This document shows, piece after piece, positions 12,143-24,299 of a stretch of DNA of 64,000 bases. Location of the stretch: contig OZ038526.1 of the NCBI GenBank assembly GCA_964036665.1, positions 16,430,001 through 16,494,000 on the forward strand, in the 5' to 3' direction. Source of the stretch: Gordius sp. MW1 (taxonomy: Eukaryota > Nematomorpha > Gordioida > Gordea > Gordiidae). The position numbers and the translations under genes are program-made. Each line of letters starts with the position of its first letter. Position 1 is the stretch's first letter. The notes under the pieces are model-generated. The model did no database searches, had not been told where the DNA came from, and saw nothing but the letters and a program-made list of their open reading frames with translations.

Positions 12143-15100
12143 CAAAATGATAGTTCTCGCAACTGAAAACTTCTTTTCGGAAGTCAATGCAGGATAATTT
12201 CTCAAATTGGCTTACTTATATATATTTTTTCAAGCTCTTTCGCATAGAATAACAAAAAATAAATATTTAACCTCAAAATTTTTCACATTTTTTTCTTTCA
12301 ACCGTATTCATCCGATGAAAGTTGTCGTTTTCAGACACGATTTCCATGATAAAAAGTTAAAATTTATCAGAATCATAAAACTATTACTTTGAAATCATGA
12401 TCGCATAGAGCAGTTTTCAAAAATTAAGCACTCACTTTGCGATTCATCAAACTAATCGCAACAATAAAACCTTGTCTTTTGTCAAAATGATAGTTCTCGC
12501 AGCTTAAAACTTCTTTTTCGAAGTCAATCGAGGATAATAGGATTCTCAAATTGGCTTACAAAGCTCTTTCACATAGAATAACAAAAAATAAATATTTTTA
12601 CCTCAAAATTTTTCACATTTTTATCTTTCAACCCTATTCATCCGATGAAAGTTGTCGTTTTCAGATATGATTTTGATGATAAAAAGTTAAAATTTATCAG
12701 AATAAGAAAACTATTACTTTGAAATCATGATCGCATAGAGCAGTTTTCAAAAATTAAGCACTCACGTTGCGATACAACAAACTAATCGCAACAATAAAAC
12801 CTTGTCTTTTGTCAAAATGATAGTTCTCGCAACTTAAAACTTCTTTTCCGAAGTCAATGCAGGATAATAGGATTCTCAAATTGGCTTACTTTTATATATT
12901 TTTTCAAGCTCTTTCACATAGAATAACAAAAAAATAAGTATTTTTACCTCAAAATTTTTCATATTTTTTTCTTTCAACCGTATTCATCCGATGAAAGTTG
13001 TCGTTTTCAGACACGATTTCCATGATAAAAAGTTAAAATTTATCAGAATCAGAAAACTATTACTTTGAAATCATGATCGCATACAGCAGTATTCAAAAAT
13101 TAAGCACTCACGTTGCGATACAACAAACTAATCGCAACAATAAAACCTTATCTTTTGTCAAAATGATAGTTCTCGCAACTGAAAACTTCTTTTCGGAAGT
13201 CAATGCTGGATAATAGGATTCTCAAATTGGCTTACTTTTATATATTTTTTTAAGCTCTTTCACATAGAATAACAAAAAATAAATATTTTTACCTCAAAAT
13301 TTTTCACATTTTTTTCCTTCAACCGTATTGATCCGATGAAAGTTGTCGTTTTCAGACACGATTTCCATGATAAAAAGTAAAAATTTATCAGAATCATAAA
13401 ACTATTACTTTGAAATCATGATCGCATAGAGCAGTTTTCAAAAATTAAGCACTCACGTTGCGATACAACATACTAATCGCAACAATAAAACCTTGTCTTT
13501 TGTCAAAATGATAGTTCTCGCAGCTTAAAACTTCTTTTTCGAAGTCAATCGAGGATAATAGGATTCTCAAATTGGCTTACTTTTATATATTTTTTCAAGC
13601 TCTTTCACATAGAATAACAAAAAATAAATATTTTTACCTCAAAATTTTTCACATTTTTATCTTTCAACCCTATTCATCCGATCAAAGTTGTCGTTTTCAG
13701 ATATGATTTTGATGATAAAAAGTTAAAATTTATCAGAATAAGAAAACTATTACTTTGAAATCATGATCGCATAGAGCAGTTTTCAAAAATTAAGCACTCA
13801 CGTTGCGATACAACAAACTAATCGCAACAATAAAACCTTGTCTTTTGTCAAAATGATAGTTCTCGCAACTGAAAACTTCTTTTCGGAAGTCAATGCAGGA
13901 TAATTTCTCAAATTGGCTTACTTATATATATTTTTTCAAGCTCTTTCGCATAGAATAACAAAAAATAAATATTTAACCTTAAAATTTTTCACATTTTTTT
14001 CTTTCAACCGTATTCATCCGATGAAAGTTGTCGTTTTCAGACACGATTTCCATGATAAAAAGTTAAAATTTATCAGAATCATAAAACTATTACTTTGAAA
14101 TCATGATCGCATAGAGCAGTTTTCAAAAATTAAGCACTCACTTTGCGATTCATCAAACTAATCGCAACAATAAAACCTTGTCTTTTGTCAAAATGATAGT
14201 TCTCGCAGCTTAAAACTTCTTTTTCGAAGTCAATCGAGGATAATAGGATTCTCAAATTGGCTTACAAAGCTCTTTCACATAGAATAACAAAAAATAAATA
14301 TTTTTACCTCAAAATTTTTCACATTTTTATCTTTCAACCCTATTCATCCGATGAAAGTTGTCGTTTTCAGATATGATTTTGATGATAAAAAGTTAAAATT
14401 TATCAGAATAAGAAAACTATTACTTTGAAATCATGATCGCATAGAGCAGTTTTCAAAAATTAAGCACTCACGTTGCGATACAACAAACTAATCGCAACAA
14501 TAAAACCTTGTCTTTTGTCAAAATGATAGTTCTCGCAACTTAAAACTTCTTTTCCGAAGTCAATGCAGGATAATAGGATTCTCAAATTGGCTTACTTTTA
14601 TATATTTTTTCAAGCTCTTTCACATAGAATAACAAAAAAATAAGTATTTTTACCTCAAAATTTTTCATATTTTTTTCTTTCAACCGTATTCATCCGATGA
14701 AAGTTGTCGTTTTCAGACACGATTTCCATGATAAAAAGTTAAAATTTATCAGAATCAGAAAACTATTACTTTGAAATCATGATCGCATACAGCAGTATTC
14801 AAAAATTAAGCACTCACGTTGCGATACAACAAACTAATCGCAACAGTAAAACCTTATCTTTTGTCAAAATGATAGTTCTCGCAACTGAAAACTTCTTTTC
14901 GGAAGTCAATGCTGGATAATAGGATTCTCAAATTGGCTTACTTTTATATATTTTTTTAAGCTCTTTCACATAGAATAACAAAAAATAAATATTTTTACCT
15001 CAAAATTTTTCACATTTTTTTCTTTCAACCGTATTGATCCGATGAAAGTTGTCGTTTTCAGACACGATTTCCATGATAAAAAGTAAAAATTTATCAGAAT

Positions 15101-15554
15101 CATAAAACTATTACTTTGAAATCATGATCGCATAGAGCAGTTTTCAAAAATTAAGCACTCACGTTGCGATACAACATACTAATCGCAACAATAAAACCTT
15201 GTCTTTTGTCAAAATGATAGTTCTCGCAGCTTAAAACTTCTTTTTCGAAGTCAATCGAGGATAATAGGATTCTCAAATTGGCTTACTTTTATATATTTTT
15301 TCAAGCTCTTTCACATAGAATAACAAAAAATAAATATTTTTACCTCAAAATTTTTCACATTTTTATCTTTCAACCCTATTCATCCGATCAAAGTTGTCGT
15401 TTTCAGATATGATTTTGATGATAAAAAGTTAAAATTTATCAGAATAAGAAAACTATTACTTTGAAATCATGATCGCATAGAGCAGTTTTCAAAAATTAAG
15501 CACTCACGTTGCGATACAACAAACTAATCGCAACAATAAAACCTTGTCCTTTGT
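12143..15554 (+). repeat. Tandem 5-mer higher-order repeat, 2 x 1,706 bp
   Basis: Units 37-41 (340, 330, 346, 345, 345 bp) are followed directly by units 42-46 with the same five lengths. The boundary is at 13,849 and each copy is 1,706 bp. By eye I find only about four base differences, for example TAACCTC against TAACCTT, TTTTCCTTC against TTTTCTTTC, CAACAATAAA against CAACAGTAAA, and GTCTTTTG against GTCCTTTG. That is above 99.5% identity, the least diverged tandem in the left domain, and so probably a recent duplication. The units with 330 bp are at 12,483-12,812 and 14,189-14,518. Confidence 0.92.
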
Positions 15555-18500
15555 CAAAATGATAGTTCTCGCAACTTAAAACTTCTTTTCGGAAGTCAAT
15601 GCAGGATAATAGGATTCTCAAATTAGCTTACTTTTATATATTTTTTCAAGCTCTTTCACATAGAATAACAATTGTCAAAATGATAGTTCTCGCAGCTTAA
15701 AACTTCTTTTCCGAAGTCAATCGAGGATAATAGGATTCTCAAATTGGCTTACTTTTATATATTTTTTCAAGCTCTTTCACATAGAATAACAAAAAATAAA
15801 TATTTTTACCTCAAAATTTTTCACATTTTTTTCTTTCAACCGTATTCATCCGATGAAAGTTGTCGTTTTCAGATACGATTTTCATGATAAAAAGTTAAAA
15901 TTTATCAGAATAAGAAAACTATTACTTTGAAATCATGATCGCATAGAGCAGTTTTTAAAAATTAAGCACTCACGTTGCGATACAACAAACTAATCGCAAC
16001 AATAAAACCTTTTCTTTTGTCAAAATGATAGTTCTCGCAGCTTAAAACTTCTTTTCCGAAGTCAATCGAGGATAATAGGATTCCCAAATTGGCTTACTTT
16101 TATATATTTTTTTAAGCTCTTTCACATAGAATAACAAAAAATAAATATTTTTACCTCAAAATTTTTTTACATTTTTTTCTTTCAACCGTATTCATCCGAT
16201 GAAAGTTGTCGTTTTCAGACACGATTTCCATGATAAAAAGTTAAAATTTATCAGAATCAGAAAACTATTACTTTGAAATCATGATCGCATAGAGCAGTTT
16301 TCAAAAATTGAGCACTCACGTTGAGATACAACCAACTAATCGCAACAATAAAACCTTTTCTTTTGTCAAAATGATAGTTCTCGCAGCTTAAAACTTCTTT
16401 TCAGAAGTCAATCGAGGATAATAGGATTCCCAAATTGGCTTACTTTTATATATTTTTTTAAGCTCTTTCACATAGAATAACAAAAAATAAATATTTTTAC
16501 CTCAAAATTTTTCACATTTTTTTCTTTCAAACGTATTGATCCGATGAAAGTTGTCGTTTTCAGACACGATTTCCATGATAAAAAGTTAAAATTTATCAGA
16601 ATCATAAAACTATTACTTTGAAATCATGATCGCATAGAGCAGTTTTCAAAAATTAAGCACTCACGTTGCGATACAACATACTAATCGCAACAATAAAACC
16701 TTGTCTTTTGTCAAAATGATAGTTCTCGCAGCTTAAAACTTCTTTTTCGAAGTCAATCGAGGATAATAGGATTCTCAAATTGGCTTACTTTTATATATTT
16801 TTTCAAGCTCTTTCACATAGAATAACAAAAAATAAATATTTTTACCTCAAAATTTTTCACATTTTTATCTATCAACCCTATTCATCCGATGAAAGTTGTC
16901 GTTTTCAGATATGATTTTGATGATAAAAAGTTAAAATTTATCAGAATAAGAAAACTATTACTTTGAAATCATGATCGCATAGAGCAGTTTTCAAAAATTA
17001 AGCACTCACGTTGCGATACAACAAACTAATCGCAACAATAAAACCTTGTCTTTTGTCAAAATGATAGTTCTCGCAACTTAAAACTTCTTTTCGGAAGTCA
17101 ATCGAATAGGATTCTCAAATTGGCTTACCTTTATATATTTTTTCAAGCTCTTTCACATAGAATAACATAAGTATTTTTACCTCAAAATTTTTCATATTTT
17201 TTTCTTTCAACCGTATTCATCCGATGAAAGTTGTCGTTTTCAGACACGATTTCCATGATAAAAAGTTAAAATATATCAGAATCAGAAAACTATTACTTTA
17301 AAATCATGATCGCATAGAGCAGTTTTCAAAAATTAAGCAGTCACCTTGCGATACAACAAACTAATCGTAACAATAAAACCTTGTCTTTTGTCAAAATGTT
17401 AGTTCTCGCACCTTAAAACTTCTTTTCGGAAGTCAATCGAGGATAATATAATAGGATTCTCAAATTGACTTACTTTTATATATTTTTTCAAGCTCTTTCG
17501 CATAGAATAACAAAAATAAATATTTAACCTCAAAATTTTTCACATTTTTTTCTTTCAACCGTATTCATCCGATGAAAGTTGTCGTTTTCAGACACGATTT
17601 CCATGATAAAAAGTTAAAATTTGTCAGAATCAGAAAACTATTACTTTGAAATCATGATCGCATAGAGCAGTTTTTAAAAATTGAGCACTCACGTTGCGAT
17701 ACAACAAACTAATCGCAACAATAAAACCTTGTCTTTTGTCAAAATGATAGTTCTCGCAACTTAAAACTTCTTTTCGGAAGTCAATGCAGGATAATAGGAT
17801 TCTCAAATTGGCTTACTTTTATATATTTTTTCAAGCTCTTTCACATAGAATAACAAAAAAATAAGTATTTTTACCTTAAATTTTTCATATTTTTTTCTTT
17901 CAGCCGTATTCATCCGATGAAAGTTGTCGTTTTCAGACACGATTTCCATGATAAAAAGTTAAAATATATCACAATCAGAAAACTATTCCTTTGAAATCAT
18001 GATCGCATAGAGCAGTTTTCAAAAATTAAGCACTCACGTTGCGATACAACAAACTAATCGCAACAATAAAACCTTGTCTTTTGTCAAAATGATAGTTCTC
18101 GCAGCTTAAAACTTCTTTTCCGAAGTCAATCGAGGATACTAGGATTCCCAAATTGGCTTACTTTATATATTTTTTTAAGCTCTTTCACATAGAATAAAAA
18201 AATAAATATTTTTACCTCAAAATTTTTCACATTTTTTTCTTTCAACCGTATTCATCCGATAAAAGTTGTCCTTTTTAGACACGATTTCCATGATAAAAAG
18301 TTAAAATTTGTCAGAATGAGAAAACTATTACTTTGAAATCATGATCGCATAGAGCAGTTTTCAAAAATGAAGCACTCACGTTGCTATACAACAAACTAAT
18401 CGCAACAATAAAACCTTGTCTTTTGTCAAAATGATAGTTCTCGCAGCTTAAAACTTCTTTTCCGAAGTCAATCGAGGATACTAGGATTCCCAAATTGGCT

Positions 18501-19110
18501 TACTTTATATATTTTTTTAAGCTCTTTCACATAGAATAACAAAAAAAAATATTTTTACCTCAAAATTTTTCACATTTTTTTCTTTAACCGTATTGATCCG
18601 ATGAAAGTTGTCGTTTTCAGACACAATTTCCATGATAAAAAGTTAAAATTTATCAAAGACATAATACTATTACTTTGAAATCATGATCCCATAGAGCAGT
18701 TTTCAAAAATTAAGCACTCACGTTGCGATACAACAAACTAATCGCAACAATAAAACCTTGTATTTTGTCAAAATGATAGTTCTCGCAACTTAAAACTTCT
18801 TTTCGGAAGTCAATGCAGGATAATAGGATTCTCAAATTGGCTTACTTTTATATATTTTTTCAAGCTCTTTCACATAGAATAACAAAAAATAAATATTTTT
18901 ACCTCAAAATTATTCACATTTTTATCTTTCAACCCTATTCATCCGATGAAAGTTGTCGTTTTCAGATATGATTTTGATGATAAAAAGTTAAAATTTATCA
19001 GAATCAGAAAACTATTACTTTGAAATCATGATCGCATAAAGCAGTTTTAAAATTAAGCACTCACGTTGCGATACAACAACTAATCGCAACAATAAAGCCT
19101 TGTCTTTTGT
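15210..19110 (+). repeat. Second copy of the 7,560-11,453 block
   Basis: Units 46-57, matching units 23-34 in order, length and private variants. Similarity probably begins somewhat earlier, inside unit 45, whose right part is of unit-22 type. The last four units are also the start of the next local tandem (17,740-21,169), so the region has taken part in at least two rounds of duplication. The ATAAT doubling at about 17,443-17,452 is specific to this copy. Confidence 0.9.
15555..15675 (+). repeat. Truncated monomer, 121 bp (second copy)
   Basis: Same breakpoints as the unit at 7,905, with one visible base difference (TTTTCGGAAG against TTTTCAGAAG). It sits at the same place in the duplicated 3.9-kb block and so was inherited with it. 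Confidence 0.93.
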
Positions 19111-21169
19111 CAAAATGATAGTTCTCGCACCTTAAAACTTCTTTTCGGAAGTCAATCGAGGATAATAGGATTCTCAAATTGACTTACTTTTATATATTTT
19201 TTCAAGCTCTTTCGCATAGAATAACAAAAATAAATATTTAACCTCAAAATTTTTCACATTTTTTTCTTTCAACCGTATTCATCCGATGAAAGTTGTCGTT
19301 TTCAGACACGATTTCCATGATAAAAAGTTAAAATTTATCAGAATCAGAAAACTATTACTTTGAAATCATGATCGCATAGAGCAGTTTTCAAAAATTGAGC
19401 ACTCACGTTGCGATACAACAAACTAATCGCAACAATAAAACCTTGTCTTTTGTCAAAATGATAGTTCTCGCAACTTAAAACTTCTTTTCGGAAGTCAATG
19501 CAGGATAATAGGATTCTCAAATTGGCTTACTTTTATATATTTTTTCAAGCTCTTTCACATAGAATAACAAAAAAATAAGTATTTTTACCTTAAATTTTTC
19601 ATATTTTTTTCTTTCAGCCGTATTCATCCGATGAAAGTTGTCGTTTTCAGACACGATTTCCATGATAAAAAGTTAAAATATATCACAATCAGAAAACTAT
19701 TCCTTTGAAATCATGATCGCATAGAGCAGTTTTCAAAAATTAAGCACTCACGTTGCGATACAACAAACTAATCGCAACAATAAAACCTTGTCTTTTGTCA
19801 AAATGATAGTTCTCGCAGCTTAAAACTTCTTTTCCGAAGTCAATCGAGGATACTAGGATTCCCAAATTGGCTTACTTTATATATTTTTTTAAGCTCTTTC
19901 ACATAGAATAACAAAAAATAAATATTTTTACCTCAAAAATTTTCACATTTTTTTCTTTCAACCGTATTCATCCGATAAAAGTTGTCCTTTTTAGACACGA
20001 TTTCCATGATAAAAAGTTAAAATTTGTCAGAATGAGAAAACTATTACTTTGAAATCATGATCGCATAGAGCAGTTTTCAAAAATGAAGCACACGTTGCTA
20101 CACAACAAACTAATCGCAACAATAAAACCTTGTCTTTTGTCAAAATGATAGTTCTCGCAGCTTAAAACTTCTTTTCCGAAGTCAATCGAGGATACTAGGA
20201 TTCCCAAATTGGCTTACTTTATATATTTTTTTAAGCTCTTTCACATAGAATAACAAAAAAAAAATATTTTTACCTCAAAATTTTTCACATTTTTTTCTTT
20301 CAACCGTATTGATCCGATGAAAGTTGTCGTTTTCAGACACAATTTCCATGATAAAAAGTTAAAATTTATCAAAGACATAATACTATTACTTTGAAATCAT
20401 GATCCCATAGAGCAGTTTTCAAAAATTAAGCACTCACGTTGCGATACAACAAACTAATCGCAACAATAAAACCTTGTATTTTGTCAAAATGATAGTTCTC
20501 GCAACTTTAAACTTCTTTTCGGAAGTCAATGCAGGATAATAGGATTCTCAAATTGGCTTACTTTTATATATTTTTTCAAGCTCTTTCACATAGAATAACA
20601 AAAAATAAATATTTTTACCTCAAAATTATTCACATTTTTATCTTTCAACCCTATTCATCCGATGAAAGTTGTCGTTTTCAGATATGATTTTGATGATAAA
20701 AAGTTAAAATTTATCAGAATCAGAAAACTATTACTTTGAAATCATGATCGCATAAAGCAGTTTTAAAATTAAGCACTCACGTTGCGATACAACAACTAAT
20801 CGCAACAATAAAGCCTTGTCTTTTGTCAAAATGATAGTTGTCGCACCTTAAAACTTCTTTTCGGAAGTCAATCGAGGATAATAGGATTCTCAAATTGACT
20901 TACTTTTATATATTTTTTCAAGCTCTTTCGCATAGAATAACAAAAATAAATATTTAACCTCAAAATTTTTCACATTTTTTTCTTTCAACCGTATTCATCC
21001 GATGAAAGTTGTCGTTTTCAGACACGATTTCCATGATAAAAAGTTAAAATTTATCATAATCAGAAAACTATTACTTTGAAATCATGATCGCATAGAGCAG
21101 TTTTCAAAAATTGAGCACTCACGTTGCGATACAACAAACTAATCGCAACAATAAAACCTTGTCTTTTGA
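17740..21169 (+). repeat. Tandem 5-mer higher-order repeat, 1,714 + 1,716 bp
   Basis: Units 54-58 (345, 342, 342, 342, 343) are followed by units 59-63 (345, 342, 344, 342, 343) of the same subtype order. Diagnostic members are a unit with TACCTTAAATTTTTC and ATATATCACAATCAG, two with GGATACTAGGATTCCC, one with AAATTATTCAC, and one with GCACCTTAAAAC. A third repetition begins at 21,170 with the same first subtype. The related order at 10,081-11,797 ends in a chimeric unit instead. Differences between the two copies are small insertions and deletions in A runs and a 3-bp loss at about 20,090 (AAGCACACG). Confidence 0.9.
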
Positions 21170-24100
21170 GAAAATGATAGTTCTCGCAACTTAAAACTTC
21201 TTTTCGGAAGTGAATGCAGGATAATAGGATTCTCAAATTGGCTTACTTTTATATATTTTTTCAAGCTCTTTCACATAGAATAACAAAAAATAAGTATTTT
21301 TACCTCAAATTTTTCATATTTTTTTCTTTCAGCCGTATTCATCCGATGAAAGTTGTCGTTTTCAGACACGACTTCCATGATAAAAAGTTAAAATATAACA
21401 CAATCAGAAAACTATTCCTTTGAAATCATGATCGCATAGAGCAGTTTTCAAAAATTAAGCACTCACGTTGCGATACAACAAACTAATCGCAACAATAAAA
21501 CCTTGTCTTTTGTCAAAATGATAGTTCTCGCAACTTAAAACTTCTTTTCGGAAGGCAATCGAGGATAATAGGATTCTCAAATTGGCTTACTTTTATATAT
21601 TTTTTCAAGCTCTTTCACATAGAATAACAAAAAAAATGAGTATTTTTACCTCAAAATTTTTCATATTTTTTTCTTTCAACCGTATTCATCCGATGAAAGT
21701 TGTCGTTTTCAGACACGATTTCCATGATAAAAAGTTAAAATTTAATAGAAACCAGAAAACTATAACTTTGAAATCATGATCGCATAGAGCAGTTTTTAAA
21801 AATTAAGCCCTCACGTTGCGATACAACAAACTAATCGCAACAATAAAGCCTTGTCTTTTGTCAAAATGATAGTTCTCGCAGCTTAAAACTTCTTTTCCGA
21901 AGTCAATCGAGGATAATAGGATTCTCAAATTGGCTTACTTTTATATATTTTTTCAAGCTCTTGCACATAGAATAACAAAAAAATAAATATTTTTACCTCA
22001 AAATTTTTCACATTTTTTTCTTTCAACCGTATTCATCCGATAAAAGTTGTCGTTTTCAGACACGATTTCCATGATAAAAAGTTAAAATATATCAGAATCA
22101 GAAAACTATTACTTTGAAATCATGATCGCATACAGCAGTATTCAAAAATTAAGCACTCACTTTGCGATACAACAAACTAATCGCAACAATAAAACCTTGT
22201 CTTTTGTCAAAATGATAGTTCTCGCAACTGAAAACTTCTTTTCGGAAGTCAATGCAGGATAATTTCTCAAATGGGCTTACTTTTATATATTTTTTCAAGC
22301 TCTTTCGCATAGAATAACAAAAAATAAATATTTAACCTCAAAATTTTTCACATTTTTTTCTTTCAACCGTATTCATCCGATGAAAGTTGTCGTTTTCAGA
22401 CACGATTTCCATGATAAAAAGTTAAAATTTATCAGAATCATAAAACTATTACTTTGAAATCATGATCGCATAGAGCAATTTTCAAAAATTAAGCACTCAC
22501 GTTGCGATACAACATACTAATCGCAACAATAAAACCTTGTCTTTTGTCAAAATGATAGTTCTCGCAGCTTAAAACTTCTTTTTCGAAGTCAATCGAGGAT
22601 AATAGGATTCTCAAATTGGCTTACTTTTATATATTTTTTCAAGCTCTTTCACATAGAATAACAAAAACATAAGTATTTTTACCTCAAAATTTTTCATATT
22701 TTTTCCTTTCAACCGTATTCATCCGATGAAAGTTGTCGTTTTCAGACACGATTTTCATGATAAAAAGTTAAAATATATCAGAATCAGAAAACTATTACTT
22801 TGAAATCATGATCGCATAGAGCAGTTTTTAAAAATTAAGCAGTCACCTTGCGATACAACAAACTAATCGTAACAATAAAACCTTGTCTTTTGTCAAAATG
22901 ATAGTTCTCGCACCTTAAAACTTCTTTTCGGAAGTCAATCGAGGATAATAGGATTCTCAAATTGACTTACTTTTATATATTTTTTCAAGCTCTTTCGCAT
23001 AGAATAACAAAAATAAATATTTAACCTCAAAATTTTTCACATTTTTTTCTTTCAACCGTATTCATCCGATGAAAGTTGTCGTTTTCAGACACGATTTCCA
23101 TGATAAAAAGTTAAAATTTATCAGAATCAGAAAACTATTACTTTGAAATCATGATCGCATAGAGCAGTTTTCAAAAATTGAGCACTCACGTTGCGATACA
23201 ACAAACTAATCGCAACAATAAAACCTTGTCTTTTTTCAAAATGATAGTTCTCGCAACTTAAAACTTCTTTTCGGAAGTCAATGCAGGATAATAGGATTCT
23301 CAAATTGGCTTACTTTTATATATTTTTTCAAGCTCTTTCACATAGAATAACAAAAAATAAGTATTTTTACCTCAAATTTTTCATATTTTTTTCTTTCAGC
23401 CGTATTCATCCGATGAAAGTTGTCGTTTTCAGACACGACTTCCATGATAAAAAGTTAAAATATATCACAATCAGAAAACTATTCCTTTGAAATCATGATC
23501 GCATAGAGCAGTTTTCAAAAATTAAGCACTCACGTTGCGATACAACAAACTAATCGCAACAATAAAACCTTGTCTTTTGTCAAAATGATAGTTCTCGCAA
23601 CTTAAAACTTCTTTTCGGAAGTCAATCGAGGATAATAGGATTCTCAAATTGGCTTACTTTTATATATTTTTTCAAGCTCTTTCACATAGAATAACAAAAA
23701 AAATGAGTATTTTTACCTCAAAATTTTTCATATTTTTTTCTTTCAACCGTATTCATCCGATGAAAGTTGTCGTTTTCAGACACGATTTCCATGATAAAAA
23801 GTTAAAATTTAATAGAAACCAGAAAACTATAACTTTGAAATCATGATCGCATAGAGCAGTTTTTAAAAATTAAGCCCTCACGTTGCGATACAACAAACTA
23901 ATCGCAACAATAAAGCCTTGTCTTTTGTCAAAATGATAGTTCTCGCAGCTTAAAACTTCTTTTCCGAAGTCAATCGAGGATAATAGGATTCTCAAATTGG
24001 CTTACTTTTATATATTTTTTCAAGCTCTTGCACATAGAATAACAAAAAATAAATATTTTTACCTCAAAATTTTTCACATTTTTTTCTTTCAACCGTATTC

Positions 24101-24299
24101 ATCCGATAAAAGTTGTAGTTTTCAGACACGATTTCCATGATAAAAAGTTAAAATATATCAGAATCAGAAAACTATTACTTTGAAATCATGATCGCATACA
24201 GCAGTATTCAAAAATTAAGCACTCACGTTGCGATACAACAAACTAATCGCAACAATAAAACCTTGTCTTTTGTCAAAATGATAGTTCTCGCAACTGAAA
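21170..24299 (+). repeat. 6-mer repeat of 2,067 bp, second copy partial
   Basis: Units 64-69 (344, 348, 346, 340, 346, 343) begin to repeat at 23,237: units 70-72 match units 64-66 at offset 2,067. The start of unit 73 still matches unit 67 (GCAACTGAAAAC) before the sequence switches to right-domain type after about 24,300. Shared private variants are ACGACTTCCATG in the first unit, AAAATGAGTATT with AATAGAAACCAG in the second, and GCTCTTGCACATAG in the third. Unit 64 has TTTTGAGAAAATG in place of the usual phase start. Confidence 0.85.

Larger units (their letters stand above)
1..24273 (+). repeat. Left satellite domain, units 1-72
   Basis: Units start at 1, 346, 691, 1037, 1386, 1731, 2075, 2420, 2765, 3100, 3443, 3788, 4132, 4474, 4817, 5165, 5510, 5850, 6180, 6526, 6871, 7215, 7560, 7905, 8026, 8371, 8717, 9062, 9407, 9742, 10081, 10426, 10770, 11112, 11454, 11798, 12143, 12483, 12813, 13159, 13504, 13849, 14189, 14519, 14865, 15210, 15555, 15676, 16021, 16367, 16712, 17057, 17392, 17740, 18085, 18427, 18769, 19111, 19454, 19799, 20141, 20485, 20827, 21170, 21514, 21862, 22208, 22548, 22894, 23237, 23581 and 23929. 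The domain is marked by subtypes with GCACCTTAAAAC, GCAACTGAAAAC, AAATATTTAACC or AAAATGAGTATT. Of these I saw only the last again farther right, in the island at 26,343. No gene is present. Confidence 0.85.
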
